Of a DNA stretch of 50,441 bases, positions 8,228 to 16,609 are shown piece after piece. The stretch's first letter is position 1, and each line of letters starts with the position of its first letter. Source of the DNA: an uncultured Opitutia bacterium (lineage in GTDB: Bacteria > Verrucomicrobiota > Verrucomicrobiia > Opitutales > Opitutaceae). The translations under genes were made by a program, and so were the position numbers. The stretch lies in the NCBI GenBank assembly GCA_903902745.1, contig CAIUWA010000040.1:1-50441 (forward strand). The letters are read 5' to 3'. The notes below the pieces were generated by a model. It searched no databases. It saw nothing but the letters and a program-made list of their open reading frames with translations, and was not told the origin of the DNA.

Positions 8228-10069
8228 TCAAACCGACTCCAGCAGCTTGTAGAGGCGGGCCACCATCGGCGTGGCATCGTCGAGCAGGCCGGCGCTGATG
8301 AGGGCGTTGTCGAGGATTTGCTCGGCCACGAGCTTGGCCTTTTCGGGTGCAGCGGAGTGAGTTTCAAACAACCGCTTCATCACCGCGGAGCGGGGATTGA
8401 TCTCAAGATTCACGCGCAGGGGCGAGTCGGCGCCCTCCTTGTTCATGGCCTTCATCATGCGGCGCATGTGGGGTGACATCATCTTGTCGGCATTGAGCGC
8501 CAGGGCGGGTGAATCGACCAGGCGGTCGCTGGCCTTCACGTCGGCGACGCGCTCGCCGAGGGTCTCCTTCAGCCATTGCGTCAGCGCCTTGGTGTCGGCC
8601 TCGCTGAGCGCACCCTCGGGCTTGGGCAGATCGGTCAGCTTCACGTCGGCATGATCGGCGGCGGTCAGCTTCTTGCCGTCAAACTCGCGCACGTTGTTCA
8701 TCACGTACTCGTCGACGGCCTCATAGCAGAAGAGCACCTCGAGGCTGCGCGCCTTAAGGCCCTCGAGGTAGGGGCCGCTCTCGATCGCGGCGCGATTGGG
8801 CCCGATGAGGTAATAAATCTCCTTTTGATCGGCACCCATGCGGGTGACGTAGTCGGTGAGCGACGTGGTCTTGCCCTTTTCCGTGAGGGAGGACTCAAAG
8901 CGCAGCAGCTTGACGAGCTGGTCCTTGTGCGTGAAGTCGAGCGCCGCGCCCTCTTTCAGGAACACGCCGAACTCCTGGTAGAACTCCGCATAGCTGTCGG
9001 GGCGGTTCTTGGCCTCCTCGTCGAGGAACTTGAGAAAGCGCTTGGTGATGACCTTGTTCAGCTTCTCGATCAGCGCCTTGTCCTGCATCGTCTCGCGTGA
9101 GATGTTGAGCGGGAGGTCCTCGCTATCCACGACCCCCTTTAGGAAACGCAGCCATTCGGGCAGCAGATCCTTCGGCTTGGCGTCAATCAGGACCTTGCGG
9201 CAGTAGAGGGCGACGGACGCCTCGGTGCGCGCAAGGCCGAGCTTCTCCATGTTTTCCTTGGGGACGAAGAGCAGGGCGTTGATCGCCAGTGGAGCGTCGG
9301 CGGAGAAATGCAGGCGCAGGCGCGGCTCGTCGTAGGCGTGGGACTGGAACTTGTAGAACTCGGTGTATTCCTCGTCCTTGATCTCGTTCTTGGAGCGGAG
9401 CCAGAGCGCCTGGATGGTATTGATGCGTTTGCCGTTGAGATTGATGGGAAACGAGACGAACGCGCTGTAGCGCTCGAGGATCTCCTTCATCTTCCAATCC
9501 TGGGCAAAGTCGGCGCAGTCGTCCTTGAGCTCGATCACGATCTTGGCGCCGCGCCGCTGGCCGTCGCTTTCCTCGATCTCGTAGCTGCCGGAGCCGTCGC
9601 TGGTCCAGAGGTGGCCGGGCTCGGCCGCGCGCCAGGAGTGGCTGTAGACCTTGACGTTCTTCGCGACCATGAAGGCGGAGTAGAAGCCAACGCCGAACTG
9701 GCCGATGAGGTTGGCGCTCTTGGCGCCTCCCTCACCCAGGGCTTTGACGAAGGCCTTGGAGCCGGAGTGCGCGATGGTTCCGAGGTTGGCGACGAGTTGG
9801 TCGCGGGTCATACCAATGCCGAAGTCCTGGATCGTGATGGTCTTCGCCTTGTCGTCCGTGGTGACGTTGATCTCGAGATCGAGCTTGTCGTCGAAGATCT
9901 CCTTTTCGGTGATCTGCGTATGGCGGAGCTTCTCGAGGGCGTCGGAGGCGTTGGAGACCAGCTCGCGGACGAAGATTTCCTTCTCCGTGTAGAGCGAGTG
10001 GATGACGATATCGAGGAGCTGCTTGATCTCGGCCTGGAACTCGAATTTTTGCGGCGTGGCGGTGGACAT
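8228..10069 (-). CDS. htpG: Chaperone HtpG (bacterial Hsp90)
   Basis: HtpG is the ATP-dependent bacterial Hsp90. The 613-residue product has the GHKL ATPase domain with EIFVRELVSNASDALEKLRH (Glu and Asn for ATP and Mg), IQDFGIGMTRDQLVANLGTIAHSGSKAF and IGQFGVGFYSAFMVAKNV. The middle domain contains GVVDSEDLPLNISRETMQ, where the conserved Arg contacts ATP, and the C-terminal dimerisation domain ends near LYKLLESV. Length equals the family norm. The start at 10069 (MSTATPQKFEFQAEIKQLLDIVIHSLYTEKEIFV) fits homologues; an upstream ATG at 10120 would add 17 unrelated residues. A terminator at 10123-10145 separates it from the upstream gene, so it should have its own promoter in about 50 bp. Confidence 0.98.
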   Translation of the reverse strand: MSTATPQKFEFQAEIKQLLDIVIHSLYTEKEIFVRELVSNASDALEKLRHTQITEKEIFDDKLDLEINVTTDDKAKTITIQDFGIGMTRDQLVANLGTIAHSGSKAFVKALGEGGAKSANLIGQFGVGFYSAFMVAKNVKVYSHSWRAAEPGHLWTSDGSGSYEIEESDGQRRGAKIVIELKDDCADFAQDWKMKEILERYSAFVSFPINLNGKRINTIQALWLRSKNEIKDEEYTEFYKFQSHAYDEPRLRLHFSADAPLAINALLFVPKENMEKLGLARTEASVALYCRKVLIDAKPKDLLPEWLRFLKGVVDSEDLPLNISRETMQDKALIEKLNKVITKRFLKFLDEEAKNRPDSYAEFYQEFGVFLKEGAALDFTHKDQLVKLLRFESSLTEKGKTTSLTDYVTRMGADQKEIYYLIGPNRAAIESGPYLEGLKARSLEVLFCYEAVDEYVMNNVREFDGKKLTAADHADVKLTDLPKPEGALSEADTKALTQWLKETLGERVADVKASDRLVDSPALALNADKMMSPHMRRMMKAMNKEGADSPLRVNLEINPRSAVMKRLFETHSAAPEKAKLVAEQILDNALISAGLLDDATPMVARLYKLLESV

Positions 10070-10122
10070 GGGAGGTTGAGTAGAGGGCTGAAAGGTGGAG
10101 GTTGAAAGCGCTGAAAGCAAAA

Positions 10123-10145
10123 AAGCCCGCTAGTTTAGCGGGCTT
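10123..10145 (-). terminator. Rho-independent terminator after the GH106 gene
   Basis: A 9-bp stem (AAGCCCGCT with AGCGGGCTT) surrounds a 5-nt loop. On the minus strand the second arm runs into TTTTTT-like sequence, and the plus strand also has an A/T tract on the other side, so it could work in both directions. It lies about 30 bp past the stop codon of the GH106 gene. Confidence 0.85.
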
Positions 10146-10176
10146 GGAAAAAAATCAAGCGGCTTTGGCGCAAACC

Positions 10177-12801
10177 CTAGGGCTTGAAAAATGTCAGCGG
10201 GGTAAGCGTGACTGGCCCGAGGAGGCCGGAGGGCTGGAGGGCCCATTTGGAGGCGTCGAAGGGCTGGTAGGTGATGTCCACGAAATTGATCTCGTAGAAA
10301 TTCTTCCACTGCACCTTGCGGCGGTCGAGGTCGCGGATGCGGTTGGCGGCGGTGCTGGTGACCTCGAGGGCGAGGGTGTTTTTGCCGGGCTTGAGGAAGG
10401 TGCCGATCTTGCTCCGCATCGGCAGCGACCAGACCAGGTCGGTCTCGACGCCATTGACGAAGACGCGGGCGGTCTCGCGCACGTCACCCAGGTCAAGCAG
10501 CCAGTCGTCGGCCTTTACGCCAGCCGGCACGGTGAATTCCGTTTCATAGCGAACAGTGCCGCCGAAACGCTCCCATTCGCCACCCTGGTTGGTCCACGAC
10601 GCGAGGCTGGCGGCGGTGAAGGCTGGTGGCAGTTCCGGACCGCCGCGCAGCGCGGTGGCCTTCCATGCACCACCAAGTGCGACCGGGGTGCCGGCATGGG
10701 CGTGGTTGACCGGGGTGCCGCTGGCGGCCGAGGTGTCCTGCGTCTTGATGAAGAAGGATTCGCCCGGGGCCTGCTGCACGTAAACCTCCGCGGCGCCGTC
10801 GCGCTGGCGGAGGGTGGCGACACCCGTGCCGCCGCGGCGCGGATTCATTTGCAGGGCGGACTGGGCCGGGCGGCCGAGGCGGACCCAGCCTTCGACGGGT
10901 TGGCCCGTGAGGTTGGCGATGAAGTAGGCGTAGCCATCGGGGAGACGGCGGCGCACAAACTGCAGGCCGGTGTCAGCCAGCGGCTCGCGGCTCACGTGGC
11001 CGGCGGCGAGCAGCGCGGCGAACGGGGCCACGACGACGCGCCCACGGCCGACTTTCGCTTCGCTGGTGCCGGCGGTGGTGGTGGCGAGATTGAGCCGGGC
11101 GAGCTCGGCCTTGAACTGGGTGCGGCGCTCGGCTAGCCGGCCATAGCCGGGAACGTCGGACGGAAGGGCGTCGAGGAAAAGCACGGTGGCGCCATTGTTC
11201 GCGAGGGCGAACAAACGCTGTAGCGTCGCCACGGGCATGTGCTGGGTCGGTGGCACGAGGATGGTGCGGTACGTGCTTCCGGGAGTTTTCAGTGCACCGT
11301 TCGGATCCACCTCGGTCTGGCCGAGCTGCGCGTCGGAGATGAGATCGTAGGCGTAGCCCTTGGCATCGAGCTGCGTCATGAGCTTGCCGCACACGGTTTC
11401 GCCGAGCCAGTTGGCGTGGACGGTGAGCTGGATCATCATGCCCTCGGGGTTGTGCCAGAGGTCGTCGATCGGCCAGTAGACGAGCAGGTCGTTGTCGTGG
11501 GTGCCGGCCTGGAGGAGGGTCTGGGCGCGTGCGATGTAGGAGTTGATGCTGTCACCGAAATCGCGCCAGAGCGGGTTGCGCGTGTTGAACTGGGTGGAGG
11601 CATAGAACACCCAGCCGGGCCACGGGGCATCCTCGGGCGAGTAGCTGTTGCCGTGGTAGAAGATGTGGTTGATGCCGGTGATGAACAGCGCGTCGGCCTC
11701 GGGCTTCATCTCGGAGGGCGCCTCGCGGTAATGTTCGCGCAGCCAGGTGAACGTCTCCGAGGACGCGAGCGGGCGGCCAGCCACGTGCGCGGCGGAGGAG
11801 GCAAAGCGGTGGATGATGGAAGGGTGGGCCGTGCGGGCGGGGGACGGATCGAAGTCACCGGCGTCGCGGCGAAAGCCGGGAATCGGATAATTGTGCGAGC
11901 CGAAGATCTCCGTCTCGGGAATGTCCGCGTTGGCGTAAAGATCGAGAAGGTTGGCCGGGGCGCCGTGCGATTGGTTGCGCACGAGCCAGCCGTGGGCGTG
12001 CGACCACTCGACCCATGTATGGAGGTAGTCCAGGTGCAGTTGGGCGAGTGTGTCGCGGTAATCGGTTTTCACGCGCGCGAGCGTGTCGGCGTCAAGCGGC
12101 TTGGCGCCCATCAGCTCACTGGCGAACTGCTGGATGTCATAGCCATGCATCCGCTGGAAAAGCCCGGGTAGTTCCGGGGTCCAGCTCGCGTCGTAATATT
12201 CAAAGGAATCGTGAAACTGCGTGTGGATCAGTTCGCGGGGAAAATTGGCGAACGCCGTGTCGAAGGGGGCGAGGTAGCGGCGGATCGCCTCGGTCGAGTA
12301 GGGGTCGATGACGAGGCCCTCGTCGCCAGGCGCGGAGCGCTTCACCATCTGTTTGGTGGGCTCGCCCGCCAGCTTGCCGTCCTTCAGCACGATCTTGGTG
12401 TTCGCGAACTCCGTCGTGATCCAAGGGCCGCCGAAAGGCCAGCCGGTGCCGGTGGCCATGTCGATGGCGAGGCCGAGGCGCTTCCCCTCGCGGCCGACGT
12501 GCTCGAGCATTTCCATCCACTTGGGCGAAAGAAAATCGATGAAGCGGCTTTCATAGCCCTTGGCGCCGTAGATCGGCGTGATTTCCACGCCGCCAAAACC
12601 GGCGGCGGCGATCGCCTCGAGCTGCTTGGTGAGATTGGCCTTGTCCACGGCGCTGCCGGGCCACCACCAGCGAGTCCAGGGTTTGTTTTGCTGCTGGAGC
12701 GTGGGCCACGCGGAAGCGGGGGCATCGGCCGCACGCAGCGGCGCGAAGCAAGCGGCGGACAGGAGCAGCAGGGCGGACAGCAGAAGACGCGGGGATTTCA
12801 T
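10177..12801 (-). CDS. Secreted GH106-type alpha-L-rhamnosidase
   Basis: The 874-residue protein begins with a signal peptide (basic MKSPR, hydrophobic core, cleavage near APLRA-ADAP). The mature part opens with PWTRWWWPGSAVDKANLTKQLEAIAAAGFGGVEITPIYG, the characteristic start of glycoside hydrolase family 106, followed by SPKWMEMLEHVGREGKRLGLAIDMATGTGWPFGGPW. The family cleaves terminal L-rhamnose from plant and microbial glycans with a (beta/alpha)8 catalytic domain. Near the C-terminus a GH2-like sugar-binding beta-sandwich can be seen (RYETEFTVPAG, WLLDLGDVRETARVFVNG, LALEVTST). The export signal puts it in the periplasm or outside the cell. No rhamnose utilisation genes are adjacent, so the substrate within the family is uncertain. 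Confidence 0.88.
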   Translation of the reverse strand: MKSPRLLLSALLLLSAACFAPLRAADAPASAWPTLQQQNKPWTRWWWPGSAVDKANLTKQLEAIAAAGFGGVEITPIYGAKGYESRFIDFLSPKWMEMLEHVGREGKRLGLAIDMATGTGWPFGGPWITTEFANTKIVLKDGKLAGEPTKQMVKRSAPGDEGLVIDPYSTEAIRRYLAPFDTAFANFPRELIHTQFHDSFEYYDASWTPELPGLFQRMHGYDIQQFASELMGAKPLDADTLARVKTDYRDTLAQLHLDYLHTWVEWSHAHGWLVRNQSHGAPANLLDLYANADIPETEIFGSHNYPIPGFRRDAGDFDPSPARTAHPSIIHRFASSAAHVAGRPLASSETFTWLREHYREAPSEMKPEADALFITGINHIFYHGNSYSPEDAPWPGWVFYASTQFNTRNPLWRDFGDSINSYIARAQTLLQAGTHDNDLLVYWPIDDLWHNPEGMMIQLTVHANWLGETVCGKLMTQLDAKGYAYDLISDAQLGQTEVDPNGALKTPGSTYRTILVPPTQHMPVATLQRLFALANNGATVLFLDALPSDVPGYGRLAERRTQFKAELARLNLATTTAGTSEAKVGRGRVVVAPFAALLAAGHVSREPLADTGLQFVRRRLPDGYAYFIANLTGQPVEGWVRLGRPAQSALQMNPRRGGTGVATLRQRDGAAEVYVQQAPGESFFIKTQDTSAASGTPVNHAHAGTPVALGGAWKATALRGGPELPPAFTAASLASWTNQGGEWERFGGTVRYETEFTVPAGVKADDWLLDLGDVRETARVFVNGVETDLVWSLPMRSKIGTFLKPGKNTLALEVTSTAANRIRDLDRRKVQWKNFYEINFVDITYQPFDASKWALQPSGLLGPVTLTPLTFFKP

Positions 12802-12867
12802 GGGGTTGCTTCCATCGCAAAGAACTTGCCGGCCGACGGCAATGCCGCAGTTGGTTTTTGCCCAAAT

Positions 12868-12900
12868 CGGTAGGGCACGGACTCCGTCCGCGTTCTACCG
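12868..12900. repeat. Short GGTAGGGC-type palindromic repeat
   Basis: The sequence starts GGTAGGGCACGGACTCCG and ends TCCGCGTTCTACC. It is a short degenerate form of the element seen at 16481-16565, 29442-29493 and 37304-37383, placed between the GH106 gene and livF. Confidence 0.55.
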
Positions 12901-12917
12901 GGCGCGGCACTCGCCGC

Positions 12918-13625
12918 TTAGCCGCCGAGGTAGGTGGCCTTGAGGCGCGGGTTGGCGCGCAGATCCTTGCTCGGGCCCTCGAGGACGATGCGGCCGGTCT
13001 CAAGCACATAGCCGTAGCTGCTGACCTCGAGCGCGAGCTTGGCGTTTTGCTCGACGAGCAGGATCGTGACGCCGTGATTTTGGTTAATCTCCACGATTTT
13101 CTCGAAGATCGTGGTGATGAGGCGTGGCGCGATGCCTAGCGACGGTTCGTCGAGCATCAGGAATTTCGGGTTCCCCATCAGCGCGCGGCCGATGGCGAGC
13201 ATCTGCTGTTCGCCGCCGGAGAGCGTGCCGGCGGTCTGCCGGAGGCGCTCCTTCAGGCGCGGAAAGATCCCGAGGACATAATCGCGATTCCGGGCGTTGA
13301 GCGCCGCATCCGTCTGCAGGTAGGCGCCCATCGCGAGGTTCTCCTCCACGGTGAGGTTGGAGAAGATCATGCGGCCCTCGGGCACATGGCAGAGGCCGCG
13401 ACCGACGATCCGGTGGGCGGGCAGGGTGGAGATGTCCTCGCCGAGGAACGAGATTGTGCCACTCCGGGGGCGCAGCAGGCCGGAAATGGTGCGCAGCGTG
13501 GTGCTCTTGCCGGCGCCGTTGCCGCCGATCAGAGTGACGATCGCGCCCTGCTCGATCTTGAACGAGATGCCGTTGAGCGCGCTGATGACGCCGTAGGAGA
13601 CGTGAAGATCGGTGACCTGGAGCAT
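12918..13625 (-). CDS. livF: Branched-chain amino acid ABC transporter ATP-binding protein LivF
   Basis: The 235-residue ATPase has Walker A GGNGAGKSTT, Q-loop region, ABC signature LSGGEQQML, Walker B FLMLDEPSLG and the H-loop ILLVEQNAKLAL. The start MLQVTDLHVSYGVISALNGISFKIEQG, and CHVPEGRMIFSNLTVEENLAMGAY after the Q-loop, are typical of LivF. It should power uptake of branched-chain or related amino acids with LivG. It is the last gene of the liv operon and is separated from livG by 99 bp containing a perfect inverted repeat (13629-13698), which may lower its expression relative to livG. Confidence 0.95.
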   Translation of the reverse strand: MLQVTDLHVSYGVISALNGISFKIEQGAIVTLIGGNGAGKSTTLRTISGLLRPRSGTISFLGEDISTLPAHRIVGRGLCHVPEGRMIFSNLTVEENLAMGAYLQTDAALNARNRDYVLGIFPRLKERLRQTAGTLSGGEQQMLAIGRALMGNPKFLMLDEPSLGIAPRLITTIFEKIVEINQNHGVTILLVEQNAKLALEVSSYGYVLETGRIVLEGPSKDLRANPRLKATYLGG

Positions 13626-13628
13626 CTG

Positions 13629-13698
13629 GATTTACGAATTACAAATAACGATTTGCACAATCTGGCCCGGGGAGCAGCTCAATCGTAATTCGTAAATC
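13629..13698. repeat. Perfect 14-bp inverted repeat between livF and livG
   Basis: GATTTACGAATTAC at 13629-13642 is exactly inverted as GTAATTCGTAAATC at 13685-13698, with a 42-nt spacer. It fills most of the livG-livF gap, where other liv genes overlap. A third partial copy (GGATCGTAAATTTA) follows at about 13700-13714. It could be a mobile palindromic repeat or an mRNA stem. Confidence 0.8.
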
Positions 13699-13724
13699 AT
13701 GGATCGTAAATTTAAGGGCCGCGC

Positions 13725-14519
13725 TCAGTGGTGAGACATGGAGGAGGCATGGTCCTCGCCGAGGTAGGCCTCGATGACCTTCGGGTCGTTCTGGATCGCG
13801 GTGGGCGGGCCCTCGGCGATCTTCACCCCGTAATCGAGCACGACGACGCGCTGGCAGACACCCATCACGACCTGCATCGAGTGCTCCACGAGCAGGATTG
13901 AGAGGGCGAACTGCTTCTGGATTTGCTGGATGAGCCGGACGAGTTCGCCTTTTTCAACCGGGTTCATGCCGGCGGCGGGTTCGTCGAGCAGCAGCAGGCG
14001 AGGCCGGGTGGCAAGCGCCCGCACAATCTCCAGCCGCCGCTGATCGCCATAGGGCAGGCTGCCGGCGAGGGCGTCGCGGAAGCGAAGCAAGTTGAAAATC
14101 CCCAGCAGTTCCTCGGCGCGCTGCGCGATCGCGGCCTCGTCGGTGCGGAACGAATCCAGGCGCAGGAGCGACTGCACGGGCCCGGTCACACGGTGCAGGT
14201 TGCAGGCGACCCGCACGTTGTCGAAGACGGACAGGTTGCCGAACAAGCGGATGTTCTGGAAGGTGCGGGCGATGCCGAGGGCCGCGATCTGGTTGATGCG
14301 CCGGCCGGCCAGGTGGAGGCCGGCGAAGGCCACGGTGCCATCGGTCGGCGGATAGACCCCGGTGATGACATTGAAAACCGTGGTCTTGCCCGCGCCGTTG
14401 GGGCCGATGAGGCCGACGAGCTCGTCCGGGCCGACGGCGAGATCGATGCCATTGACCGCGGTGAGGCCGCCGAAGCGGACCGTGACCTTGTCGAGCTGGA
14501 GGAGAGGAGGGGGCGTCAC
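13725..14519 (-). CDS. livG: Branched-chain amino acid ABC transporter ATP-binding protein LivG
   Basis: The 264-residue protein has Walker A GPNGAGKTTVFN, the extended LivG-type insert (AGRRINQIAALGIARTFQNIRLFGNLSVFDNV), the signature LPYGDQRRLEI, Walker B LLLLDEPAAGMNP and LLVEHSMQVVMGVCQRVVVLDYG. These LivG features distinguish it from LivF. A GTG start at 14519 is chosen: it gives VTPPPLLQLDKVTVRFGG, the normal N-terminus, and overlaps the livM stop by 4 bases (GTGA), a sign of translational coupling. The longer frame to 14633 would only cover the end of livM. The C-terminus (YLGEDHASSMSHH) is His-rich. Confidence 0.95.
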   Translation of the reverse strand: MTPPPLLQLDKVTVRFGGLTAVNGIDLAVGPDELVGLIGPNGAGKTTVFNVITGVYPPTDGTVAFAGLHLAGRRINQIAALGIARTFQNIRLFGNLSVFDNVRVACNLHRVTGPVQSLLRLDSFRTDEAAIAQRAEELLGIFNLLRFRDALAGSLPYGDQRRLEIVRALATRPRLLLLDEPAAGMNPVEKGELVRLIQQIQKQFALSILLVEHSMQVVMGVCQRVVVLDYGVKIAEGPPTAIQNDPKVIEAYLGEDHASSMSHH

Positions 14520-15478
14520 GATTTCACCTTGGCGGGCTTGAAATTGAGCAACCCCTGGGGTCGCGCGATCATGAGCACGATCAACAGGAGCGAATAGATG
14601 ATCATGCGGTTTTCGGCGACATGGCGCAGCCACCCCGGGAGCAGCTCGAGATGAGCGACGTAACGCAGCAGCTCGGGCAGCACGGTGAGCAGGGCGGCGG
14701 CGAGGCAGACGCCCGCCATGTTGCCCATGCCGCCAAGAATCACCATCACCACGATATCCATCGACCGGGTGAAGCCGAAGGCCTCGGGATGGATGAACTG
14801 CTTGAAGTGCGCATAAAGCCCGCCTGCCAGGCCGGCGAAAAACGCCCCGAGGGTGAACGCCGTGATCTTGTAGCGCGTGGTGTTGAGGCCGACCGACTCG
14901 GCGGCGATTTCATCGCCGTGGGTCGCGAGAAAGCCGCGGCCGTAGGTGGAGCGGACGAGATTGTGGATGACCAGCACGGTCACCGCGGTGCAGGCGAAGG
15001 CGGAGAAGAAACCGGTGTATTTTCCCATGCCGCCCAGCCCGCGCTGCGCGCCGAGCGGCTCGGCATTCTGGATCGTGCCCTTGATGATCTCGTTGAAACC
15101 CAAGGTGACGATGGCGAGATAATCACCGCGCAACCGCAGCGAGGGGGCGCCCACCGCAAAGCCGGCCACCGCGGCGCCCAGGCTGCCAGCCAGCAGGGCC
15201 GCCGCAAACAGGGCGAGACCCGCGGGGCCGGAGGGAGTGCCGGCCTGCAGGGTCAGCCACGACGAGAGATAGGCGCCCACCGCCATGAAGCCGGCGTGCC
15301 CGAGGGAAAACTGGCCGGTGTAGCCGTTGATCAGGTTCAGGCTCGCGGCCAGGATGATGTTGATGCCAATGCCGATCAGGATGTCGTAGTAATAAGGGCT
15401 GATCCCGCCGGCCAAGGGCGTCAGTACCGCGAGGACCGCAAGCACGAGCAAGAAGGCCTGATTGGAGCGTGAGGTCAT
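14516..15478 (-). CDS. livM: Branched-chain amino acid ABC transporter permease LivM
   Basis: The 320-residue polytopic membrane protein has the LivM features NLINGYTGQFSLGHAGFMAVGAYLSSW, LRLRGDYLAIVTLGFNEII, an RSTYGRGFLATHGDEIAAESVGLNTTRYKITAFTLGAFFAGLAGGLYAH loop that contacts the ATPases, and VMVILGGMGNMAGVCLAAALLTVLPE. About eight to nine membrane segments are visible. It pairs with LivH to form the inner-membrane channel. Its ATG shares one base with the livH stop codon (TGATG), and its stop overlaps the livG start, so livHMG should be translationally coupled. Confidence 0.95.
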   Translation of the reverse strand: MTSRSNQAFLLVLAVLAVLTPLAGGISPYYYDILIGIGINIILAASLNLINGYTGQFSLGHAGFMAVGAYLSSWLTLQAGTPSGPAGLALFAAALLAGSLGAAVAGFAVGAPSLRLRGDYLAIVTLGFNEIIKGTIQNAEPLGAQRGLGGMGKYTGFFSAFACTAVTVLVIHNLVRSTYGRGFLATHGDEIAAESVGLNTTRYKITAFTLGAFFAGLAGGLYAHFKQFIHPEAFGFTRSMDIVVMVILGGMGNMAGVCLAAALLTVLPELLRYVAHLELLPGWLRHVAENRMIIYSLLLIVLMIARPQGLLNFKPAKVKS

Positions 15479-16404
15479 CAGACTTTCTCGCGCTGCACCG
15501 TGCCGAGCAATCCTGCCGGCCGGAAGATCAGGATTAGAATCAGCACCGCAAAGACAATGGTATCCCGGTAGGTCGGGGAGAGGTAGCCCACCACCAACGC
15601 CTCAATCAGCCCGATGAGCACGCCGCCGACCACGGCGCCCGGCAGGTTGCCGATGCCGCCGAGGACGGCGGCGATGAAGGCCTTCAGCCCGGCCGATATT
15701 CCCATGAGCGGGTCGATCGAGGGCTGCTGGATCGACGTGAGGATGCCGGCGGCACCCGCGAGGGCCGAACCCAGCCCGAAGGTGAACATGATTACCCGGT
15801 CGAGGTCGACGCCGGCCAGCTGGGCGGCGGTGGGGTTGAGCGAGAGCGCGCGCATGGCCAGGCCGATCCGCGTGCGGTTCACGATGTACCGCAGCAAGAC
15901 GACCAGCAGGAGAGTCACGCCCAACACTAGGACCTGGGAAAGGGTGATGGTGAGGGCCGACAGCCGGCCCCACCAGGCGGGAAGCACAAGGGCGCGATCA
16001 ATGACAAGATCGGGAAACGACTTGGGGTCGGCTCCGAACACCAGCTGGCCGACGTTTTCGATCAACAGCGAGACGCCGATCGCCGTGATCAGGACGATGA
16101 TCCGCGGCCGGTCCCGCAGCGGCCGGTAACAGAGCCGCTCGATGCCGATGCCGATGAGCGCGCACAGCAGCATCGCGGCAAGCAGCACCAGCGCCACGCC
16201 GGCATAGGAGGGCCCGAGGCCGGACACGCGCAGGACCCAGGGCCCGACGTAGAAGCCGGCAAAGGCGCCCAGCATGAAGACATCGCCGTGCGCAAAATTG
16301 ATGAACCGCAGCACGCCATAAATCATCGTGTAGCCCAGCGCGATGAGCGCATAGATGCCGCCCTGCGCGAGGCCGTTGGCCAGTTGCTGGAGGAATTCGA
16401 TCAC
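15478..16404 (-). CDS. livH: Branched-chain amino acid ABC transporter permease LivH
   Basis: The 308-residue permease begins VIEFLQQLANGLAQGGIYALIALGYTMIYGVLRFINFAHGDVFMLGAF, the canonical LivH N-terminus, and contains RTRIGLAMRALSLNPTAAQLAGVDLDRVIMFTFGLGSALAGAAGIL and GLKAFIAAVLGGIGNLPGAVVGG. A GTG start at 16404 is chosen, since the frame upstream to 16539 only reads through a repeat element. Eight or more membrane segments are visible. It follows livK after a 205-bp gap that contains a palindromic repeat (16481-16565), so the binding protein is likely made in excess over the membrane components. Confidence 0.95.
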   Translation of the reverse strand: MIEFLQQLANGLAQGGIYALIALGYTMIYGVLRFINFAHGDVFMLGAFAGFYVGPWVLRVSGLGPSYAGVALVLLAAMLLCALIGIGIERLCYRPLRDRPRIIVLITAIGVSLLIENVGQLVFGADPKSFPDLVIDRALVLPAWWGRLSALTITLSQVLVLGVTLLLVVLLRYIVNRTRIGLAMRALSLNPTAAQLAGVDLDRVIMFTFGLGSALAGAAGILTSIQQPSIDPLMGISAGLKAFIAAVLGGIGNLPGAVVGGVLIGLIEALVVGYLSPTYRDTIVFAVLILILIFRPAGLLGTVQREKV

Positions 16405-16480
16405 GGATTGAGTCGAGAGCTGAGAGTCGAGAGTCCAGAGCCGGAAGTTGCTGGCCCGTTGCCGGGAGAATTTCTCTTGA

Positions 16481-16565
16481 GGTAGGGCGGGGCGGCCCGG
16501 CCGACTTGTCCGCCGAAGCCTTGGCGAAGGTGGAGCCACGGCTCACCCGGCGGGTACGCCCTACC
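16481..16565. repeat. GGTAGGGCG palindromic element between livK and livH
   Basis: The element has 9-bp perfect terminal inverted repeats (GGTAGGGCG at 16481-16489 and CGCCCTACC at 16557-16565). Its middle (16501-16533) carries a second palindromic motif around CCGAAGCCTTGGCGAAGG, related to the segment at 41730-41795. It lies in the livK-livH spacer of a transcribed operon. Confidence 0.8.
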
Positions 16566-16609
16566 GAGAATCCAAAAGCGGAGGGATGTTCCGCTCTGGA
16601 GCTCGCACC

